64,000 nucleotides of DNA from Voacanga thouarsii (GCA_026120185.1 JANUWF010002421.1:1612001-1676000), one strand, 5' to 3'. Shown: positions 1 through 12,830, numbered from the stretch's first letter. A program made the numbers and translations. Notes: generated by a model not told the origin, from the sequence alone.

Positions 1-822
1 TGATCACTTAGTTCTCAAATCCTAACTTCATCGTTCAAATCCATCAAAATTTAACAAGTATGAAATCAATGCATTGAAACTCCTAACATTGTTGTGTTGA
101 AGTCAATTAGAAGAACTCATATCAATAACTAATAAAACCAAGTAATCAAACAACAAAGATGACAAAGAATTTATCAAATAACTAAATTAATCCAAAATCA
201 TGAATCCTAAAATAATGTTAAATTACAATAAAAACATTGAATACATCACTGCTAAAGAAAAAGAAAAGAAAGAGAAAAGAAAGCACTGATAGAGAAACCT
301 CTTTCTTCTTTTTGGAAGACTCTCTTTGAACAATCCTCCTTAGCTTGGGTGAACTCTTCCTTCAATGAGAAAATCAGAATTTCTGCTCTCTAATTCACCT
401 TACTTGGCTGTATATCTCATACTTTTGTGTTCTCTTATGCTTTTATAGGCCTCTTGGATGCTAATTTTATAGTGGAGGAAGTCTTGGCATAGTAGGAATA
501 GGAAAATACAAAAATCCTTGGATAAACCCTAATTCCGCATACAGAATTTCCGCCGCCAGAACCTGCCTGGCACCAGGTACCTTTGACCCACTTGGCGCCA
601 GGTACACTCTGTTCTTCCTCTGTTTAGCTCTGTTTTTGGCTGTTTTTTCCTTAGCAAGCAGAATAGACCCAGCGCCATGTACACTTGCCAGACCTGGCAC
701 CAGGTATGTTCTGAAAAAATCCCTAAAACTCGTTCAATCTCTATTGCTGAATAGAATGGACCCAACACCTAGTCCACTAGCTAGGCTTGGCGCTAGGTGC
801 ATTCTAGTTCTATAAACTTTCT
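1..822 (-). repeat. Truncated Family II LTR fragment
   Basis: This matches the plus-coordinate right half of the LTR at 6967-8505 (compare 1-822 with about 7530-8345). It carries the same CTGGCRCCAGGTAC palindromes near 565-800 and a TATAAAAG box on the minus strand near 441-448. It stops at 820-822, where the sequence jumps to an earlier part of the same LTR type (compare 823 with about 7073). The fragment is therefore joined to the next LTR by a deletion. Its other end lies outside the window. Confidence 0.8.
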
Positions 823-2168
823 CATCGCAAGCATAGTACAGGAAATTATTGAGTATTGATCCTCAAAGGAACAAGTACACACTAATTATTTTTCTTTCAT
901 TGTTTAACCGACCCCAAATAAAGTAAAAAAAAGAATAAAAAGAAAAACAAAAAAAACATATACAACTCAAGGAAATAGATTTATGCAAGTTAGACAAGTA
1001 ATATAGAAAACATAACAATGAACCATTTAGCAATTCTCTTAACAAATTATTATCTTGGTATCATGAAGGAATATAAAGTAAAATTCAATCGTCTCACAAG
1101 TTATGATTCTACTTAGGTAAATTCCACTTCGTTTGTCAATCTATGGAATCCTATATTTTGATTCATATTAACAGATTTTTCAATTAAGCTAACATAACCA
1201 AAACATGCATTATGCTCAATTCTTTATAAACAAGAAATTAGCTAATAACCATATGTCAAGGTGAAATTAACATAACCTTTGTTCACTAGGTTCTCAAATC
1301 CTAACTTCATCGTTCAAATCCATCAAGATTTAACAAGTATGAAATCAATGCAATGAAACTCCTAACATCGCTCAGTCGAAGTCAATTAGAAGAACTCGCA
1401 TCAATAACTAATAAAATCAAGTAATCAAACACCAAAGATGACAAAGAATAGATAAAATAACTAAATTAATCCAAAATCATGAATCCAAAAATAATGTTAA
1501 AAACATTAATAAAAATATTGAATAAATCATTGCTAAAAAAAAGAAAAGAAAGAGAAAAGAAAGCACTCATAGACAAGCATCTTTCTTCTTTCTTGAAGAC
1601 TCCCTTTGAACTATCCTCCTTGGCTTAGGTGAACTCCACCTTCAGTGAGAAAATCAGAATTTCTGCTCTCTAATTCACCTCTCTTGGTTGTATATCTCAA
1701 ACCCTTGTTTTCTCTTATGCTTTTATAGGCCTCTTGGACGTCAATTTTGAGGCAGACGAGGTCTTGGCCGATTAGGAATAGGAAAATGCCAAAATCCTTG
1801 GATAAGTCATAATTCTGCGTACAGAATTTCCGCCTCTAGAACCTTCCTAGTGTCGGGTACCTTCGACCCACTTAGCGCCAAGTACACTCCGTTCTTTCTC
1901 AGTTTTGCTCTGTTTTTTGCCGCCTTTTCCATAGCAAGCAGAATGGACCCAGTGCCTGGTCCACTGGCTTGGCCAGGTGCCAGGGGCATTCTGATTCTGT
2001 GCACTTTCTGCTCCAGTTTAACTAAAAACTGCACATATTCTCCAAAAACACATTTTACAAAAAAAAAAAAATGTCAAACAGGAAGGAATATGCCTAATAA
2101 TTACAACAAATGTATCTTAGAACAACCTTAAATAACTTGGAAAAGAATGGTGTTTTTAACCCCTATCG
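823..2168 (-). repeat. 3' LTR of element A (Family II), lacking its 3' end
   Basis: Aligns through its length with the LTR at 6967-8505, but lacks the first 105 or so plus-strand bases, which are the 3' end of the LTR in sense orientation. At 2168 it ends in the degraded terminus CCCCTATCG (CCCCTATCA in other copies), directly beside the polypurine module of element A. A non-coding LTR with degenerate GGCGCC-type palindromes near 1850-1985. Confidence 0.8.
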
Positions 2169-2208
2169 CATACCCCTCCACTTGAACATTTGCTTATCAT
2201 CAAGCAAA
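2169..2208 (-). promoter_or_regulatory. Terminal hairpin and polypurine tract of element A
   Basis: On the minus strand a stem-loop (2208-2189, stem of the TTTGCTTG type with one mismatch) is followed by a G-rich purine tract that abuts the 3' LTR. The polypurine tract would prime plus-strand DNA synthesis. The same arrangement occurs at 8506, 12831, 48969 and 51743. This copy has a decayed loop (ATGA instead of AGGA). Confidence 0.65.
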
Positions 2209-2222
2209 ACATTTTAATCTAA

Positions 2223-2269
<47 letters not shown>

Positions 2270-3318
2270 AAGATAACATAAGGTTTTCTTCTCATTCCAC
2301 AAGTTTCTTCATCATAAGAAAGATCATGTCTTCTATTCAAATTTTAGATGCAACCCTTGTCATCAATACATTTTGAAAACAATTTCAAACCTTAAACATT
2401 GTCCAAGACATCACAAAACTCTTAATGTCAGATTAATCAAGTGCATACCTTAGTCTAAGAAAGTTATTTCACTCTTCAAGTAAAAATTTAGATAATGTAA
2501 ATCACATAAGTCAAGCCATCTACTAACTCAAGCATTATAAATCCAAAAATTGCACAGCTTAAGTTATGATGTGAGGAAAGCACTCTAATTTTTTTATCTC
2601 AATTTTTTTTAATGGCTTAGGGATTTAATAGCCTCAAGTGTGTGGATTTCTCTTCACACACATATTGGCCTCCTTTATAGCCATCACTATCATTTTTTCA
2701 CAATTCTTGTCCTATGCTCTTGGTTGCCTTTTTGCCTTCGAGATAGCCTCAAGAGAGTGCACCGAATATAGTTGCTACTTCTCCCCATATTGACCCCCTT
2801 TTTAGTTAAAGGTTTTCAAAGATCATCAATAACAGTCTTTTCTCTAATTCACACCAACAATAGTGTTGTTTTCACTCATTGTTTTTTTTTTTTCTCAGCT
2901 CAAATCAAAATTTTCAACATTCTCCTTAGTCTTTCTTTTGAAAGATCTTTTTATAGCTAACATATTTTCATCATAACTCAAAGCTAGCAAAATTTAAACT
3001 CATAATACAAAAGTTAGTCAATAAACTCTTCCCATCTTCATTATATATTCTATATTTCAACAAGATAAGTCTAATAGCATTCATACACCAATGCATAAAC
3101 AAGATTAACCAAAATCCTCAAGTCTTGACAAATATCTTTTCCAATAAAACCAACTTCATCAAATTCCACATAATGAATGACAAAACTCATATCTCAGTAT
3201 GAAAAGGAATTACAACCATGCTTAACAATGAAACCACTAAAATTTTTGAAAAAATTATCCCAATTCCAAACCATATTCATCAAATAATATGGAAAAGTAC
3301 TTCTTCAACTTTAATTCT
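2209..3318 (-). other. Non-coding 3' region of element A
   Basis: No credible coding sequence is seen. The stretch aligns with 8546-9620 and 51783-52800 in elements B and C. It includes a (TA)n tract at 2225-2266 that is absent from the other two, so that microsatellite arose after this copy inserted. Confidence 0.6.
2225..2266. repeat. (TA)n microsatellite
   Basis: About 21 uninterrupted TA units, at a site where paralogous elements have only a short A-rich run. Confidence 0.95.
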
Positions 3319-3368
3319 CCCCCCCCCCCCCCCCCGGCGCAAACTTAAATTGGACATTATCCTCAATA
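3319..3368 (-). promoter_or_regulatory. Internal polypurine module 1 of element A, expanded G-run
   Basis: On the minus strand a wobble-paired stem with an AGGA loop (3368-3355) precedes a tract that ends in 17 consecutive G (3335-3319 on the plus strand as C). Other modules have four to six G, so the run has expanded by slippage here. Confidence 0.55.
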
Positions 3369-3587
3369 GCCAAAGATAGAACAATAAAAGTACATCCAGA
3401 AAACCAAAATGAATAAAGAAGGAGAAGAAAGTAAATAAGATACTATTATGATAGAGTAGCTCTAATTTTCCAAACTTTGTGCTCAATACAAAATTGTTTC
3501 TCAATTTCAAAATTTTTCAAAGTACCTCAATATCAAGAAAAAACCAAGATAATTGATAAACATTTGGACAAAGTATACCACCAAACC

Positions 3588-3623
3588 ACTCCCCCACACT
3601 TAAATTGGACAATGTCCTCATAG
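3588..3623 (-). promoter_or_regulatory. Internal polypurine module 2 of element A
   Basis: On the minus strand: CTATG-AGGA-CATTG, then TCCAATTTAAGTGTGGGGGAG. Four of five stem pairs hold. The G-rich tract is the same as in the terminal module, though it lies about 1.4 kb inside the element. The matching copy in D is at 47263-47297. Confidence 0.65.
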
Positions 3624-4011
3624 ACAAAAATAAACACAAGAAAGCATTGTAAAGGGACAAAAAATAATACTAGGGTAGAAAGTTTAAGCAATATTTCCTA
3701 AGTGCAATAATCTCCAATAGATATCCAACCTTTAGATAGAGAGAAGGGCTTGTCCAAGAGGACTTTATTCCTATAAAATAAAACATAAATAAAAGCACAA
3801 GGAAAATAATAACAAAATAAAAACATACCTAAATAAAAGAAAACAAACTAAAGGAAAAGATTAAACATAAAAATTCTAAGAAAGCAAATAAAAAGACAAC
3901 TCATTCCCCTATTCTTAAGAGGGAAAATATTTTCCTTAGTTGCGAGAGAAAAACAAACTACTTAACAAAAAAAACAAAAAACAAAAACAAAACAAAAACT
4001 CATTCTACTCA

Positions 4012-6620
4012 TCATATTTTCTCATCAAACATTTTTAAAAAGAAATTTAAGCTCAAAATAGAAGATAGGCATGATGAATGTGGAAAGAAGAGAGGTTTTT
4101 GTAAAATAGAAGGTTTATGAAAACAATTTTTATCAATAAGGAAAAACACATAAACCTCTTTCTATAACATTCCTTTAGACACACTAATATTTTTGTCAAC
4201 ATATAAGTGCACATGGTTTCTAAAGAATGCATCATACATGAAATCACCTTTTAACCCTTCAAAAGATTTGTCACAATTGAAATTTTCCTTAAAATTTAGC
4301 AATTGAGTTCTTAAAGATTAGATCAGGAAATCAGTACCTTTCGACACATTTACAAAAATTAAGTTGCCTTCTTTTGAATGGGGTGAAGGGTCGAAATTAC
4401 TACCATCCTCCAAGGACTTCTTCCGATGCAACGATGAAGGATCCAACACCTTGAGGCATGATAAATTCAACACATCATCATTTGGACCCATGTTCTTGTT
4501 GGGTATCTCACACGCATATCATATATAGCGCAGCGAAAAATAAAACGAGATACTATCTCAGGATTCGCATGTGTGGAAAACAAGACATAAAGATAACAAA
4601 GGTAATAGCTTTTTACCTTTCTATGATCGTCTGAAGAACAAAATTTTTCGTCATCAAGTCGAGGCGTGATCCAGCAATCTTCTTGATCAAACTCCACGAA
4701 AGTTGAACGTCCAACTACTATAATCGCAGTGTGTGATTATCTTTATCAGAAATCCCCACAGAGGATACACTCAAGCACGAAGTTTTCTTGTGCTAGTAGA
4801 AAAACTAAGTGGCGGCTAGGGTTACTTGTTTTTCAGAAAAACAAGTGATAGAGAGAGAAGAGAAGAAGTCGTTTGTTGCCTAAGGTTTCCGTGAATCCAA
4901 CCTCCGTTAGGTTTCGAGCATGTCATACATATAAATCAAAAAACCCTACTAAAATTGAGATTTCTAATCCTATTAGAATTTCCTAATTGTAATTGAAAAT
5001 ATCAAGTTCTCACAATTACAATTTTTTACCATAAATTATAACTAACTATAATTTGTCCATAACAATTTCTCTTTCTCTCAATCAACCCCACTATGTTATC
5101 AAATAACATCTTGAGTATATATAATCCTCTATTGTGTTTGACCTATTAGGTTTCCCAGTTAATTGGTAGCGAACATGAATTAATCCAAATGTCTTTGAGA
5201 TTAATAATCTATAATAAATTAGAATTAATCCTATTAATTCTAATCAGGATTGATTTATTAATTCATCAATTAATAAACTCATATTCCCGGATCATGAGCA
5301 GTATCTAGCAACACACCATGACCACCCAAAAGCCAGGAAGTCAAGTGGCTTGACATGACCCCTTTAATAACAAACTACAATGCAATTAACTCCTTTCACC
5401 ATACAATATCTCATTCGGTTTGGAGTACAGAATTAGTGCCAACTCTCTCCAGAATATATATTAATTCTGGCCTGAATACAATAGTACTTGTACTAGGAAC
5501 CCACTACTCTAGATGTATATCAATTGGAACTGTTTCCAATACACATATGCTTTGGCTATGGACTTCTCGAGTAGTAATTCCTACAAGTAGCCATGAGATA
5601 TTCACTCCTACTATTAGGAGTGACGAATCTTTTATTGACCATCTCAACTACTTTCGTTTACCTCACAATGTACCCAATATCCATCCCATAAGTGGCCCTC
5701 GATCAAGCTCCAAAGATTGGAATCAAAGCACAAAGCTCAGCAAACAAAAGTACCTTGGAGATCTCAAGTCTAAGGATACTTACACGTTTGGTATATTGAG
5801 GTTATATAATTGGCACTAAATAGTTATCCATATTATTATCTCATAGCTAAGTCATCCAATGTACTTATTCCATTAACAAGCATCCATATGTTAACTATGA
5901 GTATCTCAATACTCACGGATATAAGAACCACCGCCTGATCAAATCAAGAAGTCTAACACATGCTAGTTTTAATGCATTAATAATGTGCGGCCTCATTAAT
6001 ACTATGACTAGGGACTATTTAACACTATACAGTGTAGTAGGAATCTCATATCATGATCTCTATCATGATTTCCTTAACACAGTGTAGTACTAGAGAGTTT
6101 ATCTAATAGTTATTTTACACAAAAGTAAACAAAAGAAACTGTGAGATAAATAATGCATTTTTATTAAAATAAAATGTGTCATATACAATGTACAAGTGAT
6201 TGCCTCTAGGGCATAACATAAATAGTTCACCAAGAATTGAGAAGTACCTAAAAAATCATGTGGTAAAGAGAGACTAGAATTAGTAGCACATAAAGGAGAA
6301 TTGAATACCTCCCATTCCACATTGGATATTTGTTCCTTATATCCTCTCTCTTTTCCTTTGGGATTCTCTTGCTTAAGCATACAGGCTTTTATGGCATCCT
6401 CAACCAACTTAGCTAGTTGTGTTCTTCGATGGCTCATACGTTATGATACTTCATTATGCCACTTAATGGAAGAATTTGTATTGGTGACAAAAGAATGCAT
6501 TGAGGCTTCAAGTGACGTGTCACAAAAAGCGTCAATCTGAGCTTGCAAATTTGCCAAATTCCCGTCATTATAGCTCATTTGATTTTCTACCCAAAAGTAA
6601 TTGTCTGTGATGATGTCAAT
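4012..6620 (-). pseudogene. orfX of element A, split by a copia solo LTR
   Basis: A degenerate reading frame runs from about 6620 to 6225 and resumes from 4496 to a stop near 4012, about 290 codons in all. Recognisable parts are LANLQAQIDAF near the N-terminus, then TNTNSSI, a region ending in QLAKLVEDAIK, and EVFNSPLCATNSSLSLPHDF. The last quarter is best seen in B and D (SKGMLE, then a phenylalanine-rich PSI-Q-PLFF block). The expected ATG reads ATT here, there is an in-frame stop, and the copia LTR interrupts the middle. The LQAQ...QLA part vaguely resembles the spacer after the capsid domain in some plant gag proteins, but I cannot assign a family or function. Copies in B, C and D share these blocks. 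Confidence 0.5.
4497..6224 (-). mobile_element. Solo LTR of a Ty1/copia element
   Basis: On the minus strand the sequence begins TATTTATGTTATGCCCTAG and ends in ACCCAACA. The start aligns base for base with the copia LTRs at 30923 and 43460. Flanks are GTTCT (4492-4496) and GTTCA (6225-6229), a 5-bp target duplication with one mismatch. No internal region is present, so this is what LTR-LTR recombination leaves. It interrupts orfX of element A: the flanking sequence is continuous when compared with element B near 10770. A 154-codon frame inside it (5355-5819) has no recognisable content. Confidence 0.8.
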
Positions 6621-6942
6621 CTCGCACTCAAAGAAAAATAAAAATCAAATAAAAAATAATAAAAAAATAATAAAAAAATAAAAGAATAAAACAAATAGGA
6701 AAAAATAAATAATAGAAAAATAAAGAAATGAAAAACACACACATTGACAAACTCTCTAAATACAAAAGTGAGTGGTATTTACAGTACAACATGAAGTAAG
6801 TCAGTCAATTAAGTCACACAATGTTACAAACAACAAGATATAACACCGATTTACACAAAGAACATATATACAAATTTACATATAGACATATGGACATATA
6901 AATAGGGTTCAATCAACAAAATCCAAGATTTCATGATATTGT
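6621..6942 (-). other. 5' leader of element A
   Basis: Non-coding, between the primer site and orfX. It contains the sequence around 6838-6870 (AGATATAACACCGATTTACA) that matches the target site into which NA1 inserted in element B, so it shows the unoccupied state of that site. Confidence 0.7.
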
Positions 6943-6960
6943 TACCCGGCAACGATGCAA
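6943..6960 (-). promoter_or_regulatory. Primer-binding site of element A (tRNA-Asp type)
   Basis: The plus strand reads TACCCGGCAACGATGCAA, against TCCCCGGCAACGGCGCCA for the 3' end of plant tRNA-Asp, with four differences. It lies six bases from the LTR, as in the other copies. Confidence 0.65.
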
Positions 6961-6966
6961 AAAACT

Positions 6967-8505
6967 TGATGCGTAACTTTTGGGTATATAAAATCATCCA
7001 TTTTAAATCCATCACTTCATCAAGTTTTAATTAAAAGATTAATCACAAAATACACATGTGAGCAAGTATACTCATCGCAAGTATAGTACAAGAAATTATT
7101 GAGTATCGATCCTCAAAGGAACAAGTATACACTAATCACTTTTCTTTCATTGTTTAACCGACCCCAAATAAAGTAAGAAAAGAATAAAAAGAAAAAAAAA
7201 AGAAACATAAACAACTCAAGGATGTAAATTTATGCAAGTTAGACAAGTACCATAAAAAAACATAACAATGAACCATTTAGCAATTTTCTCAACTAATTAT
7301 CATCTTACTATTATGAAGGAATATAAAGTAAAACTCAATCATCTCAAAAGTCATGATTCTACTTACGTAAATTCCACTTCATTTGTCAATCCATGGAATC
7401 CTATATTTTGATTCATATTAACAAATTTGTCAAGTAAGCTAACGTAACCAAAACATGCATTATGTTCAATTCCTTATAAACAAAAAATTAGTTAACAACC
7501 ATATGTCAAGGCAAAATTTACATAACTTTTGATTACTTAGTTCTCAAATCCTATCTTCATTATTCAAATCCATCAAGATTTAACAAGTAAGAAATGAATG
7601 CAATGAAACTCCAAACATTAGTGTGCCGAAGTCAATTAGAAGAACTTGTATCAATAACCAATGAAATCAAGTCATCAAACACCAAAGATGACAAAGAATT
7701 GATAAAATAACTAAATTAACCCAAAATCATGAATCCTAAAATAATATTAAATTATAATAAAAATATTGAATACGTCATTGCTAAAGAAAATGAAAACAAA
7801 GAGAGAAGAAATCACTCCTAGATAAACCTCTTACTTCTTTCTTGAAGACTCCCTTTGACCAATCCTCATTTGCTTGGACGAACTCCTCTTTCAATGAGAA
7901 AATCAGAATTTTTGCTCTCTAATCCACTTCTCTTAGTTGTATATCTTAAACCCTTGTGTTCTCTTATACTTTTATAGGCCTTTTGGATGCCAATTTCGTG
8001 ACTAAGGAAATCTTGGCTGAGTAGGAGTAGAAAAATGCCAAAATCCTTGGATAAGCCCTAATTCTTCGTACAGAATTTTCGCCTCTAGAACCTTCCTGGC
8101 GCCAGGTACCTTCGACCCACTTAGCGCCAGGTACACTCTATTCTTCCTCTCTTTTGTTCTGTTTTTAGCCGTCTTTTCCATAGCAAGCAGAATAGACCTG
8201 ATGCCAGGTACACTTGCCAGGCCTGGCGCCAGGTTTGTTTTGAAAAAATCTCTAAAGCTCATTCAATCTCTATTGCTAGACAGAATGGACCCGGTACCTG
8301 GTCCACTAGCTGGGCCAGGCGCCAGGTGCATTCTGGTTCTGTGTACTTTCTGCTCGATATTAACTTAAATCTGCACATATTCGCCAAAAACACCTTTTAC
8401 AAGTAAAATATCAAATAGAAAGGAATATGCCTAGTAATTACAACAAATGTATCTTAGAAAAACCTTAAATAACCAGGAAAAGAATGGTGATTTTAACCCC
8501 TATCA
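6967..8505 (-). repeat. Shared Family II LTR (5' LTR of A, 3' LTR of B)
   Basis: About 1.54 kb, bounded by TGATGCG and CCCTATCA on the plus strand. The left side abuts a primer site and the right side abuts a polypurine module, so the LTR serves two internal regions. It carries several CTGGCGCCAGGTAC palindromes (8093-8330) and a minus-strand TATAAAAG box near 7970. Confidence 0.85.
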
Positions 8506-8545
8506 CATACCCCCACATTTGAACATTTGCTTGTCCTCAAGCAAA
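8506..8545 (-). promoter_or_regulatory. Terminal hairpin and polypurine tract of element B
   Basis: On the minus strand a perfect 8-bp stem, TTTGCTTG-AGGA-CAAGCAAA (8545-8526), is followed by TGTTCAAATGTGGGGGTATG and then the LTR. This is the best-preserved Family II example of the module. Confidence 0.75.
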
Positions 8546-10269
8546 ACTCTTTAATCCAAGAAAAAAAAAATATCATGATAACACAAGGCTTTCTTCTCAT
8601 TCCACAAGTTTCTTCATCATAGGAAAGATCATGTCTTCCTTTCAAACTTAAGATACAACCTTTGTCATTCATACCTTTTGAAAACAATTTCGAACCTTGA
8701 AACATTGGCCAAGACATCGTAAAACTCTTGAAATCAGATTAATCAAGTGCATACCTTAGTCTAAGAAAGTTATTTCACTCCTCAAGTAAAAATATAAATA
8801 ATATAAATCACATAAGTCAAGCCATCTACCAACTCAAGCATTATAAATCCAAAAATTGCACAACTTAAGTTATGATGTGAGGAAAGCACTCCAATTTTTT
8901 TATCTCAATTTTTTTAAATGGCTTAGGAAATTGATAGCCTCAAGTGCATAGATTTCTCTTCACATACCGTATTAGCCTCCTTTTACAGCCATCACTCATC
9001 ATTTTTTCACAATTCTTGTCCTATGCTCTTGGTTGCCTTTTTGCCTTCGGGATAGCCTCAAGAGAGTGCAGCAAATACAGTTGCTATTTCTCCCCATATT
9101 GATCCCCTTTTCAGCTAAAGGTATTCAAAGATCATCAATAACAGTCTTTTCTCTAATTCACACCAACAACATTGTTGTTTTAACTCATTGTTTTTTTTTT
9201 CTCAACTCAAATCAAAAATTTCAACATTCTCCTCAGTCTTTCTTCTCAAGATCTTTTTATAGCTAACATTTTTTCATTATAATTCAAAGCTAGCAAAATT
9301 TAAACTCATAATACAAAAGTTGGCCAATAAACTCTTCCCATCTTCATCATATATTCTATATTTCAGCTAGATATGTCCAAAAACATTCAAACACCAATGC
9401 ATGAACATGATTAATCAAAATCCTCAAGTCTTGACAAATATCTTTTCCAATAAAACCAATTTCATCAAATTCCACCTAATGAATGACAAAACTCATATCC
9501 AAGTAAGAAAAAGATTACAACCTTGCTTAACAATGAAACCACTAAAATTTTTGAAAAACTTATCACAATTCCAAACTATATTCATCAAATAATAGGGAAA
9601 AGTAGTTCCTCAACCTTTATTCTCCCCCCTCCCCCTCAACGGTCAAAGATAGAACAATAAAAGTACATCCCTAAAGACCAAAATAAATAAAGAAGGAGAA
9701 GAAAGTAAAGAAGATATTTTCATAATGGAGTAGCTCTAATTTTTTAAACTTTGTGCTCAAAACAAAATTGTTTCTCAATTTCAAAATTTTCCAAAGTAGC
9801 TCAATACCATGAAAACACTAAGTAATTGATAAAAACTTAGACAAAGTATATCACCAAATCACTCCCTCACACTTAAATTATACAATGTCCTTATTGGTAA
9901 AAAATAAACATAAGAAAGCATCTCCAAAGGGACTAAAAATAATAATAGGGTAGAAAGTTTAAGCAATACTTCCCAAGTGCAATAACACTCCAATAAATAT
10001 CCAAACTTGAGATAGAGAAAAGGGCTTGCCTCAGAGGACTTTATTCCTATAAAATAAAGCATAAATAAAAGTACAAGGAAAATAATAACAAAATAAAAAC
10101 ATACCTAAATAAAAGAATACAAAATAAAGAAAAAGACAAAAAAAAAATCCTAAGAAAGCAAATAAAGAGACAACTCACTCACCTATTTTTAAGAGGGAAA
10201 ATATTTTCCTTAGTTGCGAGAGAAAAACAAACTACTTAACCAAAAAAAAAAAAAAACAAAACACAACAA
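8546..10269 (-). other. Non-coding 3' region of element B with internal modules
   Basis: Colinear with 2209-4011. The first internal module is decayed to a C-rich run at 9625-9639. The second (9861-9896) keeps CAATA-AGGA-CATTG and a purine tract on the minus strand. No coding sequence is supported. Confidence 0.6.
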
Positions 10270-11168
10270 AACAAAAACTCATTCTACTCATCATATTTTC
10301 TCATCAAACATTTTTAAAAAGAAGTTTAAGCTCAAAATAGAAGATAGGCATGATAAATGTGGAAAGAAGAGAGGTTTTTGTAAAATAGAAGGTTTATGAA
10401 AACAATTTTTCTCAATAAGGAAAAACACATAAACCTCTTTCTATAACATTCCTTTAGACACACTAATATTTTTGTCAACATATAAGTGCACATGGTTTCT
10501 AAAGAATGCATCAAACATGAAATAACCTTTTAACCCTTCAAAAGATTTGTCACAATTGAAATTTCCCTTAAACATAGCAATTGAGTTCTTAAAGATTGGA
10601 TCAAGAAATCAGTACTTTTCGACACATCTACAAAATTTAAGTTCCCTCCCTTTAGAAGGGGGTGAAGGGTGGAAATTACTACCATCCTCCAAGGACTTCT
10701 TTCGATGCAGTATTGAATGATCCAACACCTTGAGGTAGGATAAATTCATCACATCATCAGTTGGACACTTGTTCCCCAAGAATTTAGAAGAACCTAAAAA
10801 ATCATGTGGTAAGGAGAAATTAGAATTATTAGCACATGGAGGAGAATTGAATACCTCCCTTTCCACATTGGATATTTGTTGCTCATATCCTCTCTCTTTT
10901 CCTTAGGGATTCTCTTGTTTAAGCGTATGGGACTTTATGGCATCCTCAACCAACTTGGCTAGTTGTGTTCTTTGATGGCTCATACGTTATGATACTTCTT
11001 CATGCCACTTAATGGAAGAATTTGTATTGGTGACAAAAAAAATGCATTGAGGCTTCAAGTGACGTCTCATAAAAAGTGTCAATCTGAGCTTGCAAATTTT
11101 CCAAATTCCTGTCATTATAGCTCCTTTGATTTTCTGCCCAAAAGTAATTATCTATGATGATGTCAATC
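10270..11168 (-). pseudogene. orfX of element B
   Basis: The most readable Family II copy, on the minus strand from about 11168 to 10270. The best stretch is 10866-10609 (EVFNSPPCANNSNFSLPHDF, then PTDDVMNLSYLKVLD and SLEDGSNFHPSPP). In the same frame it runs on through one TGA near 10608 to VDKNISVSKGML, a TAG in place of a probable Glu codon, and KPSILQKPL. The C-terminal half matches the plus-strand copy in D (46534-46982) at many residues, although D has different LTRs. No domain is recognised, no catalytic motif is obvious, and the start codon is degraded. Confidence 0.5.
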
Positions 11169-11381
11169 TACCGCTCAAAGAAAAACAAAAATCAAATGGA
11201 AAATAAAAAAAAAAGAAAAGAATAAAACAAAAGGAAAAAACAAAAAATAGAAAAATAAAGAAAAGAAAAACAGACACGTTGACAAACTATCTAAATACAA
11301 AAGTTAGTGGTATTTACAGTACAACAAGAAATAAGCCTATCAATTAAGCCACACAATATTAGAAACAACAAGATAGAACAC

Positions 11382-12830
11382 TGATGCGTCCAGACTTGGG
11401 TATAAAAATCATACAAATCTAAGCACATTCCCAATCAAGTTCAAATTAAAACATTAAACCCAAATCACACATATGAGCAAGCATACTCATCATTAACTAA
11501 GCATAGGGTTAAAACAAGTGTCGATCCTTAAGGAACAAGTAGACATTAATTACTGTTTTTTCATTGTTTAACCGACTCGATAAAGTGAAAAATAAATAAA
11601 AGGAAAGTTAAAAAGAAAATAAAAATATGTATATGTCTGTGTCAAGGATGTAGATTTATGTAACTCAAGCCATTGTTTAGACAAACATGATATTAAAGAA
11701 CTTAACCATTATCATAACTAATCATTCTCCTGGCACCATGAAGGATGAAGGTAGACTCACTTTGATGGTCAATCCATGAAATCACTATCTTCTAGATAAA
11801 TTAGAATCACTTGGTTCGTCTCAACTAATTCATCTAAAAGACGCATTAAACACAATCCTTAATTAAATTCCCTTGGTCTCGGTGAATTTAGAACATGAAA
11901 TTAATCAATGAACCCTTGGTCTCGGAAGACATCAATTAATCTTTAATTATCAGTTCTTAAACAATCAACCCCATTTGGTCTAGCAAGACAATTGCCAACA
12001 GAATATGAAATTACTAAATCGAAACACCCATCAACCCCCTTTAGTCCAACAAGTCAATGGATAGAATCAACTAACTAATCTCATAATAAGCATAAGTAAT
12101 TGAATACTAAGAATAATAACCAATTAATCAATAGATCAAATAACTCTAGAAATCACGAATATCTAAAACAATGTTGAATTACAATAAAACAATTAACATA
12201 TCATTGTCAAGAAAAAGAAAACAAAGTAAAAGAAAGAACTCATAGACAAGCCTCATTCTTCCTCCTTTGAAGACCTTCTTGTACAACCCCCCTTGAACTT
12301 TGAAGAATTCCTCCTTGGACTAAGTGATTTTCTATAACGATCAATGAATTCTCCCCTTTTTCCTTGTGTTTTCCATCTATTTATAGGCTTAAGAGGTGCC
12401 TAAACTCGTGGGTACAAAGTTCTTGGCTGAGTAGAAGTTGGAAGCTGCTAAAACTCTTCAGATTTCCAAAAATGCGTAGAAAGATCGTAGCACCATCTTA
12501 GGGACAGACCACAGCCGGCGCCGCCTTGGTCCTTCGAAGCCGGCGCCGCCTTGGTTCTGTTTTTCTACTCGTCCGCCGATTTTTCTTCGAATTATGCGCA
12601 CATATTTTAGAATGCAGCCGGCACCGGTTCCAATGCTTCAGTCGGCGCTGCCTCTGCTCTGTTTCGTGACTGTTTTGCTTTGTTTTACCCAAAATCCTGA
12701 GATAATGACCAAAATACCTTTCCAAGGGTAAAATCTCAAATATGAAAGAATATGAGTAGTTATTTCACAACATGTATTACAAAAGAGCCTCAAATAACTA
12801 AGCAAAGTATAATCAATTTAGCTCCTATCA
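11382..12830 (-). repeat. 3' LTR of NA1
   Basis: Sense orientation begins TGATAGGAGCTAAATTGATT and ends GGACGCATCA. It equals the 5' LTR in length, with roughly six differences per 100 bases by hand count over about 530 bases. It contains CCGGCGCCG palindromes near 12515-12655. Confidence 0.9.

Larger units (their letters stand above)
823..8505 (-). mobile_element. Element A: Family II non-autonomous LTR retrotransposon
   Basis: In sense (minus) order: 5' LTR 8505-6967, tRNA-Asp-type primer site 6960-6943, leader, broken orfX, two internal polypurine modules, terminal hairpin and polypurine tract, and 3' LTR 2168-823. Without the inserted copia solo LTR the internal region is about 3.0 kb, as in elements B and C. 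No gag, protease, reverse transcriptase or integrase is visible, so it would depend on an autonomous relative. It shares its 5' LTR with the neighbouring element B. Confidence 0.75.

Noticed and set aside
5355..5819. 154-codon open frame on the plus strand
   Set aside because: Lies inside a copia solo LTR, antisense to it, with no domain and no conservation in the related LTRs at 31300 and 59200.
12498..12725. 75-codon frame repeated almost identically at 26726-26953
   Set aside because: It is a frame across the paired LTRs of NA1, so the duplication reflects LTR identity and not a gene.
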